Positions 9,891 through 20,560 of a DNA stretch of 64,000 bases are shown here, in pieces; the first letter of the stretch is position 1, and each line of letters starts with the position of its first letter. Made by a program: the position numbers and the translations under genes. The stretch spans positions 41,321,753-41,385,752 of the forward strand of contig NC_092804.1 in assembly GCF_040954645.1 (NCBI RefSeq), in the 5' to 3' direction. The stretch comes from Diabrotica undecimpunctata. Taxonomy: Eukaryota; Arthropoda; Insecta; Coleoptera; Chrysomelidae. The notes under the pieces are model-generated. The model was not told the origin of the DNA. It saw nothing but the letters and a program-made list of their open reading frames with translations, and ran no database searches.

Positions 9891-10891
9891 TATACATAGC
9901 AATTGAAGTTTATATCTCGCTGCCAATATTTACCGACAATTTTTGTCTTTTTTGTGTTGTTTAGTTACAAACTGTAAAATTTTATTCTATTTATTTGACT
10001 CTAACATTATTTTCTCTTATTTAAATCGGTTTTTGTTAAATAAATAATGTAAAAATTAATTGTATCCTTTTGTTTAAAAGTCTGGGTGAAAACTTTTAAA
10101 TCTATGTGTACAAAATATCCAATTATTCTTTATTTCACATATTTTATAAGATAAACTTATTGACGCATGGAATCCAATCAGTGAATTAGTTTTTCTCTCA
10201 TTTATCTATATATGTCCATAAATAACATTTCAGCACGTAAATTTATGCCTGGATTATGAACGAAATATGTGGCATTTGATTGACAATCGTTATTAAGCTC
10301 CAGTAGGTCGGTAATAACAAACCCGCCGTTTCAAATTGTCGGTAAACGTAATAACCTGCAAATGAATAAATGACAAGCTGGCATTTTACCTGAAAGGGGG
10401 TAAAATCATGTATTATGTATATCTCAATAACTACGGGAGGACTGAGTAAAAATTGGGTATTCATGTTTTTATTTTAAACATATTGATATGGGTGTGCTAT
10501 AGATAATAATGATTGAGCGAAAACAGTACAAGAAATAAATTTTAAACAATAAAGTGCTAATGGATTTCGTTAATAATTAAATAAATTTAAATTAGACAGG
10601 CATATAATGGGTTTTATGTATCCATTTAAATTGGGTTATTAAATATGTTATATCTAAAGGTCCAAAATAGTTGGTGAAAAAATTTCAAATGACTACCCCA
10701 CACCATTACTATTAGAATAATATAAATGGACTCCACTCATCCATCAAAGGATACTTATTTACGTGATATGCTTTCGTAATCGTTTAACGAATTACTGTTT
10801 TAATGATGAGGGACTACGGTAATAAAAAGATCTTATAGTGAATTAGTCAACTTGTGGAACGATACTTTCCCAATCCATTCTCCTATCCATA
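9889..10891. other. no gene recognised
   Basis: AT-rich sequence without a supportable gene; ends at the target-site duplication of the LINE at 10,906. Confidence 0.4.
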
Positions 10892-10905
10892 AGGGCCACG
10901 GTACA

Positions 10906-11705
10906 TCATCATCATTTTGGCTTTACAACCCTGTGTGGGTCCTAGCCTCCCCAAGAATTTTTGTCCAGTCGTCCCTATCCATCGCCTTCCTCCGCCAAGC
11001 ACGTATTTCCATATTTCTCATATCTTGGTCTATGTTATCTAGGAATCTTGTTCTGAGTCTTCCTTTTCTTCTTTGGCCAATAGGTCTATCAAGGAGCGTT
11101 TTTCTAGCTGGGTCGGTTTGCTCCATCCGCATTACATGGCCTACCCACCTCAGACGTCCTATCTTTATGTGTTTTACGATATCTGGTTCCTGGTATATCC
11201 TATAGAGTTCGAAGTTGTATCGTCTTCTCCAGACACCATTTTCATTTACCGCTCCATAGATGCGCCTTAGTATTTTTCTTTCGAAACATCCTAACATGTT
11301 TTCATTGCTTTTTGTTAAAGTCCTGGTTTCTGAACCATATGTTAGGACTGGGCGTATTATTGTTTTGTAGAGTTTTACTTTTGTATTTCTTGATATAACT
11401 GTAGATTTAAAAAGGAGATTAAGCCCAAAATAGCATCTATTAGCCGTGCAAATTCTGCGGTTTATCTCTGCGGTAGTGTCATTTTCAGTATTGACGAGCG
11501 TTCCCAGGTATACAAATTCGTTAACTGCTTCGATGACGACATTTTCTATAACAAGTGGCCGTAGTGTTTGTGATTGCGTACCTATTTTCATGTATTTTGT
11601 TTTGTTGGTGTTTATTATTAAACCCATTTTTGTAGCCGCTTCCTTTAATGCTACGTACGCCTCTCGTGCTGCGTTTTCCGTTCTCCCAACAATATTGATA
11701 TCATC
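10906..11705 (-). mobile_element. 5'-truncated RTE-like LINE with 14-bp target duplication
   Basis: AGGGCCACGGTACA is present at both 10892-10905 and 11706-11719, exactly bracketing the element, so the insertion ends are certain. The minus-strand 3' end finishes GTAAAGCCAAAATGATGATGATG, a short triplet tail as in RTE-type LINEs. The coding part starts at the DDINIVG block, the second half of the reverse-transcriptase catalytic motif, so the copy is truncated just at the RT active site. Confidence 0.9.
10923..11705 (-). pseudogene. LINE reverse transcriptase, C-terminal 260 residues
   Basis: An open frame without stops encodes the C-terminal RT portion: DDINIVGRTENAAREAYVAL, then GLIINTNKTKYMKIG, the thumb-side FVYLGTLVNTENDTTAEINR, a LYKTIIRPVLTYGSETRTL block, RRIYGAVNENGVWRRRYNFE, GRLRWVGHVMRMEQTDPARK and a basic tail. 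The family is an endonuclease/RT type common in insects. Lack of stops suggests a fairly recent insertion, but it has no promoter, endonuclease or complete RT. Residues N-terminal to the DD block in the open frame are flanking sequence. Confidence 0.85.
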
Positions 11706-11979
11706 AGGGCCACGGTACACAAAAATGTAAAATGCTTTGGGGAGACTGGACGGGTAAAAGATGGCATTCAAATATATAAATTACAGTGAAACTTCAGATT
11801 TAATGCAAAGTTTTTATAAAGATCCTGATGTACAGGTAGTATATATGGCAGTACATCCAACATGGCGTTCTTTTTTGCAGCTGTACCACTCCTTCTTGTT
11901 GGATAAAGTGATTCTTGTGTTATGTGCTCAATTACGTTAATGCTCAAACACACATGTTGGCTAAGATGTTGACGATACA

Positions 11980-12440
11980 TTCGTCATTTGGCCCCATGAC
12001 GGAATGCTTTGGTGTCTTTTTAAACCCATCTGAATGGTATACATCCTAGTATTAAGTTCGCGATGGAGGTGGAAACTGATTTATCCCTACTGTTTCTCGA
12101 TGTTATCATAAAGAAAATCCAATCTCAAGGTTTTCGTCACTTTGTTTATCGAAAACCCACCCATACCAATCGTTACTTGCCTGCCAACATTTATCATCCC
12201 CCTTCACAAATTAATTAAGTCATTAACATGCTTGTTTCCAGATCAACACGATCCTTTGCGATGATGCAGATAGACTCTCTGAGCTCTGTAGTTTAAAACA
12301 AGCCCTCATCCAAAACGGTTACCGCAAAAATCACATCAATAGGAGCATCCACAGACATAAATCTTCCACTATATCTCAACTCAAACACTTAGACCATCAT
12401 CATATGAAAGCTTTTCTTCCTTACATCAAAGTTATCACAA
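11980..12440 (+). pseudogene. PLE reverse transcriptase, C-terminal region
   Basis: The plus strand reads FVIWPHDG, a frame change, LNGIHPSIKF near 12015, then FAMEVETDLSLLFLDVIIKK and YRKPTHTNRYLPANIYHPPS, which are the hallmark thumb-region blocks of Penelope-like RTs (S/T-x-P-F-L-D-V and Y-R-K-P-T-H-T-x-R-Y-L). It ends HHHMKAFLPYIKVIT, the linker that precedes the GIY-YIG domain. The same linker (HHTKAFLPYIKRVTDK) begins the PLE piece at 61.93 kb, so the two relics are one family. At least two frameshifts or stops break it. Confidence 0.8.
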
Positions 12441-12460
12441 TCTTTTTCTATATACAGGAT

Positions 12461-13453
12461 TCGTTTTGTTTAAAATTTATTTTGAAATATTTTTCTTACA
12501 TAAAGTTCTTACAGAACTTTGGCTCCTAGGCTATATATTTGGCCATTTAATTTAAAAAAGCGATAGTAGCTTTGACTAAAAGGTCTTTTACACATTTCGT
12601 ATAGATCAGAGAGGACAGAAAACGATGCATTATTAAACCGTTTTCGTTCATGGCCACCAAAGTAGGTGGCACCTCTGTACGCTAATCACTGCAGTGATCG
12701 ATCAAGTTTTAGGACTCATTCGTTAGACTTTCCGAATTTGAATTTGTATTAGTCTTATTGATACCGATTCGGGCACGTAAAGTTTAACGAATTTGCCCTC
12801 CTAGGCCATATATTTTTAATGCTACTAAAATTTCAATTCACGTATTTCAAATTTTTTTCCGTAATTAGGTTTTAATTACGCGTTTTATACTTTTATATTC
12901 GGACAAGAGTTGTTTATAAACATTTGGATAAAATCTCAAAATCTTCGAAGAAAAACACTTTAGTCTCTCTTCAAATAAAATAAACACAATGTAAGTGTCA
13001 TAAAACGAAGTTCAAATTGCCTTGGGTGAATTGCATTTGAATTGTGTCTCATAAATAAGCACAATAAGTGTCTGTTTATATTTTTGCCAAATGATTCTAA
13101 GTGTATCCAATCGCTTGCTAAATAGAAGTTGTCGTGAGAAATCATAGTTTTCAAAAGTCTTAATTATTTTTTTTTATAAAAACCTTAATTTGGCCGTAGG
13201 TTAATAAAACGTTTTATCAAAGTAAATTTCAAAGAAATATTTTTGTTAAAATAGTCATATTCTTTAAACTGGTATTGATTATTTTTTTATTGCTTTGCAC
13301 TTAGGCAAAATGAAAAAAATGAATAGCAGCACATTAGTCTACATTTTATTGCCAAATTAAGCGGTTATGATCCACAAACAAATATAAGAAGCACCTAAAC
13401 ATATTAGCAAAAACATAGTATTCCTAAATATTAATTTTGTCAACAACACAAAA
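12461..13453. other. no gene recognised
   Basis: No coding. A loose direct repeat, CTCCTAGG(C/G)YATATAT-like, occurs near 12522 and 12800; its origin is unknown. Confidence 0.4.
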
Positions 13454-14226
13454 CTAATCTTCTTCCGAATCTTCGCTGAAATGAAGTTCTGGGAGATTAT
13501 GTCTCAGTTTCATTTGCCTTCATAGAATTAAAAAAGTTATGATAACTTTTTGGTATAGTCATGTCATGACACATTTTTTGTAAGCGTAATATTTTGCGGC
13601 TGAAATGCACAATTCACTGTTATAAGCAAGTTGTAATTCCATAATATCTTTATATTGTAGTAGTTTGACCCGAAATTCCTGAAGTCGAAGAAATTTTGGA
13701 AGTTAAAGTTTCTTATCTCAAACGGCCTTGGCTTATCTCAAGCACCTCTTATTATTTGAGCCCAACCTTCAGATGTGTATACTGGGACATATTTCGATTT
13801 TTGTTCAATCTTAGAATGAATTGAGTCACATTCCATTTCGGTATAACCAGATTTAAAAAATGTATCATTAATTTCCAAGAAACTAGGGTGAATTGAGAGC
13901 AACTTTATGCACATTCCAGCGAAATAACCATTTTTTTGTTGTCCGCCACACCCATCAGACATCATCCTAACTTCTGTTATATTTGGATGTTATAAAACAT
14001 AGTTATAAATGCAAGACGATATCTCATTTGAGCCCCTTTTTCCTTGTGATTCGTCCCAAAAATAACAAACTTCATCTTGGTTTCCCAGATTGTAAATTGT
14101 TAAATTGTAAACTGCGAGTTTACGCAAATAAAATATTTGACCAGCAGGGCCGTTTGGAACCAATAAAACTGCTTCAAGGTCAAAGTTAAATGACAAGGTA
14201 ATACATATTGTATTATGTTCAACTCA
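13454..14226 (-). pseudogene. Uncharacterised multi-copy insect protein family (DUF7869-like), broken
   Basis: A long minus-strand frame is readable from VEHNTICITLSFNFDLEAV through GQIFYLRKLAVYNLTIYNLG, VCYFWDESQGKRGSNEISSC, MMSDGCGGQQKNGYFAGMC and SGYTEMECDSIHSKIEQKSK, then a C-terminal acidic tail HFSEDSEED. Two in-frame stops (TAA near 13987, TGA near 13738) and at least one frame change disable it. From memory it resembles insect proteins annotated with DUF7869, which occur in many copies and may be transposon-derived. Asp in SDG, Asp in MECDSIH and Glu in KIEQ would suit an RNase-H-like acidic triad, but that is only an inference. A second copy is at 54.0-54.5 kb. Confidence 0.6.
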
Positions 14227-14993
14227 TAAAAGTGTCAGTGTCAAAAATTTGCAATGACAGACTCACAACTGTGCCACATTCATAAATCGCCAAAAAAACG
14301 CTATCACGCCAAAACCACGAAAGTGACACATTCGCGATAAACACGTTGCGACCAAAAGAGGCAGACTGACATTAGTGAAATCGAATGCGTGTCTCCCCCA
14401 CCTATTATTATTCTTGCATGTTTGTGATTATGGCATTGCATAGTTGTGTTCAGGATTGTTTTAGTGGTGCACATAAGTCAAAAACGCAGATTTTGCACAT
14501 TCGCAGTTTTGGCATTGTACCGACGATATGATCCATTGTTGGAAATCATTTGCCACAATAAAAGCCAATTAGGAGAAAGTGCTTTGGATAGTCACTAAAT
14601 AACCTGAACTAAGACTACTTGTACAGTGTGCAATATGCCTCTATGTAAAAATTATTTTTTACCACATCATTCATAAGAAGTAGTTTTTTGTGTAATATAT
14701 GTACATTTTTTATTAATTTTGTAATGTATACGTTTTTTCTTTATTGGCGGGTTTAGTTTTATCCACCATTTAACACTAATGGGAAGTATGTGACCCATGT
14801 CGTTTCTATGGATACTACAACACGCAAAATGTAAACAATTAAATCCCTTTGTTAGGTCTCCAGATATCAAAAATATGATAAAAAGTCATTTTAAATAATT
14901 TTATTTCACTACAATGGTAGGGTTAAAAATAGCTTAATACCAGAAATAATAGAAATGTAATCTAGTATTGAGATTACCGTAAAATAAACTTAC
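14227..14993. other. no gene recognised; possible intron of the 13.5-kb pseudogene
   Basis: No recognisable protein. It lies between the pseudogene body and a candidate upstream exon on the same strand. Confidence 0.35.
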
Positions 14994-15059
14994 CCTGAAA
15001 ATCTCCGCTGTGGTACATGGAGCACTGGAGTCTGCGTCAACTTCAGCACTTTGACAATT
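14994..15059 (-). pseudogene. Candidate 66-bp exon with canonical splice sites
   Basis: On the minus strand a T-rich stretch and TTTTCAG precede AATTGTCAAAG, and the segment ends ATTTTCAGG followed by GTAAGTTT, a consensus 5' splice site. The 66 bases are open in one frame (NCQSAEVDADSSAPCTTAEI...). It sits upstream of the DUF7869-like pseudogene on the same strand, so it could be its preceding exon. No homology for the peptide is recognised. Confidence 0.4.
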
Positions 15060-15999
15060 CTGAAAATAAAATTTTGCATTTAAATATATTTTAATATAAT
15101 GATAATATAATTCTGTTTTTTCATCATATCCAATACATATATATAAAGGAAAAGAATTTAAGTAGTTAATCTAGATTATCTAAGGCAAGCATGTGGTATA
15201 TCCACAAATAATCATATAGGAAATTAAGATATTAAGTGAAAGTTGAATATATACCATATCATAATCATACTATGGTGAAATACTGGGTCGACTAAATCTG
15301 GAGTAGGCATTCTGTCCTTTTAGCAAGTTTTGCTATCTTAGAATCCCATCCTTGGGATACGGAGAGTCAGAATACACGCATAACTCGTTTCTTACATCTT
15401 TATTGATGACAGAATATTTAAAACTTACAATTAATGATTTATATAGTATCTTATTGACAATGTTATCCGAATTACTTAAACCCATGGTGATATCATTGAC
15501 TACGTATAACCAAGATTACATCTGTACCTGCTGAATCTACAAGGTTAAACTTGAAGTTTAGCGAAAGTATTTTGAAACAAGACACGCATGTAACCAATAC
15601 GTGTGCTTTAGTTTTCTATTAAAAAACAATTATTTATTGCAATAGAATATTTTTTATGCTTATATTTTTGGATCGCTTCCACATCTCTAGTATAAGGAAT
15701 AGACGTGTGTAAATTCTGCTCCATAATAATTTTAATTTTTGGTTATTGTGAGTCTATAATTTTGCTGATTTTACGTGCAGTGTGTAATAGAAGAATAAAA
15801 GTGGTAATGGTAATTATAGCAAAGACGTTGGAATAGAGGTAAGTGCATAACCTCTATAAATTTAGGAAGGCGAAGGAAATTTTATTTACTCTCAACACAA
15901 AAAACTAAAAACAAAACCGGCCCAGGTAATTAACGCTAATATATTAGTTTTAAAAACAAGAGGTGGGCGTTGCTACATCAGACTGTTCCAAAGTAACTG
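15060..15999. other. no gene recognised
   Basis: AT-rich; short frames. The last 150 bases may be the 5' untranslated part of the LINE fragment that follows. Confidence 0.4.
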
Positions 16000-16530
16000 A
16001 CAATTATTTTAATTGAAAATAAATTTATCGAGGAAGAAAACGTGAAAATAAATTACTACAAGCTACAGCTTGAGAGAACCATCTTCCTTCGACGCGTTGA
16101 GTGGGGAGGTTGACTCTATCGCGAGTAGTAGCAGTAGACATATGGATTCAGATGATAATACATCCGATAACAATCGGAAAATAAATAGAGAAGAAGAGGG
16201 ACTGTTATTTGGTCCCAGTAAAAAAGTACAAAGAAGCCCAGTTAAAAGTCACAGAGATGAAAACAAAATAGATCAAATACTAAATATGATAAAAAATTTA
16301 ACAATAGAGTTACAAGAATTAAAAACTGATATAAAAGAAGTAAAAACGGAACAAAAACAATAGAGAGAAATGAGGAAAAAATCAAAAAGGATCTGAATGA
16401 TACAAAAGGACGCCTTGAAAGGCTGGATAGAATAAGAAAAAAAAATAATGTGATAATACAGGGAATGACAATAGAAACTTTAGATAGAAGAACAATAAAA
16501 GAAGTGATAGGAAATTTTATGGCAAAAGAG
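16000..16530 (+). mobile_element. LINE 5' segment with ORF1 start
   Basis: From 16070 the plus strand reads a Ser/Asp-rich N-terminus, then KIDQILNMIKNLTIELQELK, a heptad-rich coiled coil, and after a one-base frame change RLERLDRIRKKNNVIIQGMT. The RKNNVIIQGM block is typical of the nucleic-acid-binding region that precedes the endonuclease in this insect LINE family. Coding stops abruptly at about 16530, where minus-strand RT sequence begins with no spacer. Confidence 0.7.
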
Positions 16531-17215
16531 GTTTTCGGTTTTCTTTTTATTTATTTCTAGACCCCATATATCATACTCTTCAATTAATTTTCGTGCCATA
16601 TAGTTTAAATCGTCATAATCTTGAGTCATTATTACTTGATCGTCCACAAAGTTGAGCGTATATACCATAGTGTTGGTGAGCGGTATCCCCATTCTCCTGC
16701 ATTTCTGTTTCCATCTTTTTAAAGAACTTTCGAGATATATTTTAAATAACGTGGGGGACTCCTTGCTTTAATCCTTTTGATGTTATAAATTCTGTTGTTA
16801 TTTGTGTCCCTGCTTTTATTTTTATTATTGGTTGGTTGTATAGCATTTTGACGGCTTTTATTAATTCTATTTTAATATTCGTGCTTCCCATTGATTGCCA
16901 CAGCTTCTTCAGTGGAACCCTGTCGTAGGCTTTCCGTAGGTCGACGAACAACATATGAGTCCCTTGATTCCGTGCCATCTTTTTTTCTACTATCTCGGTT
17001 AAGGAGAAAATGTGGTTAATAGTGGATCGACCTTCATAATCTAAGTATTCTCTCTCGATTCGGTTCTTTAAAACCTTTCCATATATTCGACTTATAGATA
17101 GGGGAAACAGCTATTCCTCGGGAATTTTTACAATTATTTTTATCACCCTTTTTATGTATATGTAGTACTGAGGTGTGATATCTTCCATTCTCCAGGGATT
17201 TCGCTTGTGTATATA
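16531..17215 (-). pseudogene. LINE reverse transcriptase segment
   Basis: In minus orientation: IHKKGDKNNCKNSRGI (fingers), NRERILRL, then MLFVDLRKAYDRVPLKKLWQ (motif A with catalytic Asp), SKGLKQG (motif B, broken by a frameshift after it), LNFVDDQVIMTQDYDDL (motif C, Val-Asp-Asp) and GLEINKKKTE. Motif order and the DDQV variant match the family of the ORF1 segment on its left, but the two face each other. Three frame breaks make it dead. It abuts piggyBac C-terminal coding at about 17,220. Confidence 0.8.
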
Positions 17216-17239
17216 CTGTTATACTTAAAACATAATTAT

Positions 17240-18858
17240 TATTTTGTATAAAACGATTCGGGATGACCATTCTAATCAAATGACCATTATTGTCAAATCT
17301 TACATCGCCAGACAAACTATCTTTGGAGGGACGTCCACAAACCGAGTGAGCAGCCACTTCAGTGTTTAATATTTCAACACAACGCAACTTTCAAATTTCA
17401 TAAGTGATACTGCTAGAAGTGTTCGAAATTGTAATTTTAACATTTTACTATCATTTTTCCATCAATATTGTAAATCTTTTAGCTATTTACGACTGTGTTA
17501 TCAATAAGATTCATAAAGAGAGGTCATCGCCATTTCTTTTCTCTTATTCTGATTCGGTACAAGAGGTAGTAATGTGCAGATATTTGTTATAACAGCATAA
17601 TTATCATTCCATCGCACGAGTAAAACTTACACAGACACAGTATCAAATGCAGACTCGAATTTTCTCCGTGTCGTTTTTTTGAACTTTTTGTTATACTGTA
17701 ATGGACACTTTTCAGTGCGGCTTTCTTTTATATTACCTGTGGTAAAGAAACCTAGATCCTGCAGAGTGGCAAAAAGATCATAACAAGAAAAGAAATTGTC
17801 AAAAAAGACTTGAGGCTCTTGGGGTTTGTAGACGACAAACGTTGTTTGTCAACGGGTTTGGGGGTTTGTCAACTACAGAAAGTAACTCTAAAACTACCTT
17901 CGTTCCCAAACTATTACCTGAATCAAAATTATTATGTTGTTTTCCTCCATATGGTATGAATTTGTATAAATATCCTGTATGTGAACAAAGACACCATAAT
18001 TTAAATCCAATTTACAGGCTTTCCCCGAATGAACATCTTTCATGAATGACGTCCAAAATATGGTACTATTTCCTCGTATTTTGAAAGGTTATGTTCGAAT
18101 ATACCAAATTGTAATAATTTTATATTCATTATATGAAAGATAGGAGTAAGTTTAGCAAATTTATTATCTTCGTCTAATTAAGTATTATCAGACAAATGAA
18201 TATTTTGTTTGATTGATCGAAATTTATTTCTAGCCATGATTTCCCTCACAATGGCTACTTCCTTATCTTCATCTTTCGACTTATATATGTCACATTGTGG
18301 TAAAGTATGATAACCCGATAATATGCAGATACTGATAAAGCGTTTCAGTTCAGTTTTATTCATATCGAATTTGTGACGATCGTTTTGTGCTGCATAAGTA
18401 TTTGAAAACTGTATATTCTGGCTTGTGACTTCATCATCAAAAAAATTCTTATTACTTTCAGGATGAGTCGAAAATGCTGGCGTGGTGTTTGTTTTCAATT
18501 TTGGTAAAATTTTCGATTTATTTTGATTGGGTTTTCACATTTTATTGCGAATTTTACTGAGTGGGATATCATCTTCTTCAGAATCACTTGCTGTCGGAAC
18601 GTAAATTGCATATGTTCCAGCAGTTGCTATATCAATATTATCTTCTTGAATGAGGTTATGATCTAGGTCTTCGTCATCAGTAATTTCATAAACATTAGGA
18701 GGGATATATGTAACTTCTACTTCATCTGCATTCTCTATATCTGAATCTTTTTCAAGACATGCAATTAATTCCTTAGTAGTCAAAGGTCGTGTTCGATCAT
18801 ACATCTCCTGTGCAGTCAAAGGTCTGAATGGTCGCTTCTGATTCTGGCCCAACGACAT
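17240..18858 (-). pseudogene. piggyBac transposase, second family (broken)
   Basis: Begins with an acidic N-terminus (EVEVTYIPPNVYEITDDEDL at 18.7 kb). Next come KTELKRFISICILSGYHTLP and AIVREIMARNKFRSIKQNIH near 18.2-18.35 kb. The catalytic-region pieces IVPYFGRHSMKDVHSGKA and VFFDNFFSCYDLFATLQDLG are at 17.8-18.1 kb. The C-terminal CGRPSKDSLSGDVRFDNNGH is at about 17.28-17.35 kb. It is more similar in layout to PGBD-type proteins than to the 3.3-kb copy. Multiple stops and shifts occur, and the terminal Cys-rich domain is replaced by LINE sequence, so the LINE probably inserted into or recombined with it. Confidence 0.8.
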
Positions 18859-19117
18859 TCCAGAAATGCTTGATTGACTCGTATTGACTGTGATAAAAAA
18901 ACGAATTTCAGGCTAGACAGATAATTTTGAAAAAAAAACTCACCTTTAGATCACTTTGAATCTTCCCTTATGTGCAACAAACAAATATTTTAGTTCTTAT
19001 TTATGTAATATAAACCACCTCAAAGGTTACGAAAATCTTTTACACGTGCTTACAATTACAGTGCAGATGTAACTGACAAACCGACGGTTGATGTCGCGAT
19101 TTGCATCAATCGTCACT

Positions 19118-19157
19118 GATGCCGTTATGCGCCAAGGGTGCGTACGCGCACCCTCAA
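19118..19157 (+). repeat. piggyBac sub-terminal/TIR-like repeat
   Basis: GCCAAGGGTGCGTACGCGCA is a diverged inverted copy of the terminal block at 19484-19513 (complement GCCAAAAGTGCGTCTACGCC). It contains the hairpin GGGTGCG-TACG-CGCACCC at 19136-19153. Confidence 0.55.
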
Positions 19158-19483
19158 TATTTAAATCAAAATTGGGAAATTCCAGGCCAAGTTTCATCCT
19201 AGTTTGCAATTTAGAATTAGGTGTAATAGTATTTGAAAGCTATATTAACATAACATATGTCCTCGTTGGGTCAAAAAGTTGAATAAAAAGTTATTGTCTT
19301 CATAATGTTGTCAAACAACTGAAAAATCGTGTTTGTTTCACAAATTGTAAAACAGTTTTTTTTATCTAAAATCAAGTACATATGGTTATAAAAATAAAAC
19401 AAACATGCTAGAATATTTGTGAAATCATTGTCAGAGTACTAGATATTTTAGCAGTATGTAAAAAAAAATAAACATGAAAAGAG

Positions 19484-19517
19484 GGCGTAGACGCACTTTT
19501 GGCTGTTAATGGGTTAA
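19484..19517 (-). repeat. piggyBac terminal repeat and TTAA
   Basis: The plus strand reads GAGGGCGTAGACGCAC...TAATGGG then TTAA at 19514-19517. CCC-ended terminus plus TTAA is the piggyBac signature and marks the 5' side of the minus-oriented element whose transposase lies at 17.2-18.9 kb. The opposite end was not found. Confidence 0.6.
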
Positions 19518-20560
19518 TATGAAAGTGCTTATATAGACAAATACGATGATATTGTAAGTTTTTACAACCCTTTGGCAGCAGAGAATACTTTTCGACAGAC
19601 ATATAAACAAATGTAAAGAACAATATAATATGTTTTTTCAGAAAAGTTAATTGTTTCATAATAGTTCTGTTGTCGAATCAGACGAAAAAATTCAGTAGAC
19701 CATATTATTAATTATTTATTTTAAAAGTGATGAATATGTTTAATCATTTTTAGCAACCTTGCTCAATTTTATATAATATAAATATCAGAACAATCGACAT
19801 GCAAATTAATGTTCAAAATATTACCTCAATATTTTGATTAGTAGTCCTTTTAATAATTGGATACTGTTTATAAATCGCCCTTTATTTATATAAAGTATTG
19901 GGTTTAAAATGGGATTTTATATATGGTATTAAATTCATATCAAAATAATTTACTAAAATATTATTTAGATTAGAAATTTTACCAATATTATTTATATGAT
20001 TATTTCATTAAATTTTAACAATAATGTTTTTTGTTTTAAATTTCAAATTAGAATTAATAATGGTTAAACCCCGGCCAGTTTGATCATAATTTAGAAAGTT
20101 ATAAATAATTCTGAACAAATGTCATCGATCCGAGTTTTAGTTTTTTTTTTATTCTAGTTTAGTAAGAAGGTATAAAGAGGAAACTAAATATTTCAAGGAT
20201 ATAAGTATTTCTTTCTCAGGACATCGTAATAACCAGATAAAAGGATAAAAAAATATTGCTTGTGTAAAATTTATTCTAACTGTTTATAAGTTAAAAATAA
20301 TAGACCAAGGCTGAAGCATTTGAAAATGGTAAAAAGTGAAATAAATAGTAACAGGATGAAATCCATTGTAAAAGGAAGAAAACATGACACAAATTAAAGG
20401 AAAAACAATTTACGGGGGATCTAAAGTAGGGAAGTGAATGAGTGTTAGTTTTTAATAGTAAAAAAACGATTTATCATGATTTCCAGCAAAAAGTCTTGTA
20501 GAAAAAGTTAAATAGTAAAGTTCTAAGTAATAAAATGGTTTCCAACTTTTGTATTTAGGT
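19518..20560. other. no gene recognised
   Basis: Very AT-rich, no coding feature. Confidence 0.4.

Noticed and set aside
10852..11730. Plus-strand frames opposite the LINE at 10.9 kb
   Set aside because: Antisense shadows of an unmistakable RT C-terminus.
16480..17387. Twin-priming explanation for the LINE inversion at 16-17 kb
   Set aside because: Orientation order (5' part plus on the left, RT minus on the right) does not fit [inverted 5'][3'] in either direction.
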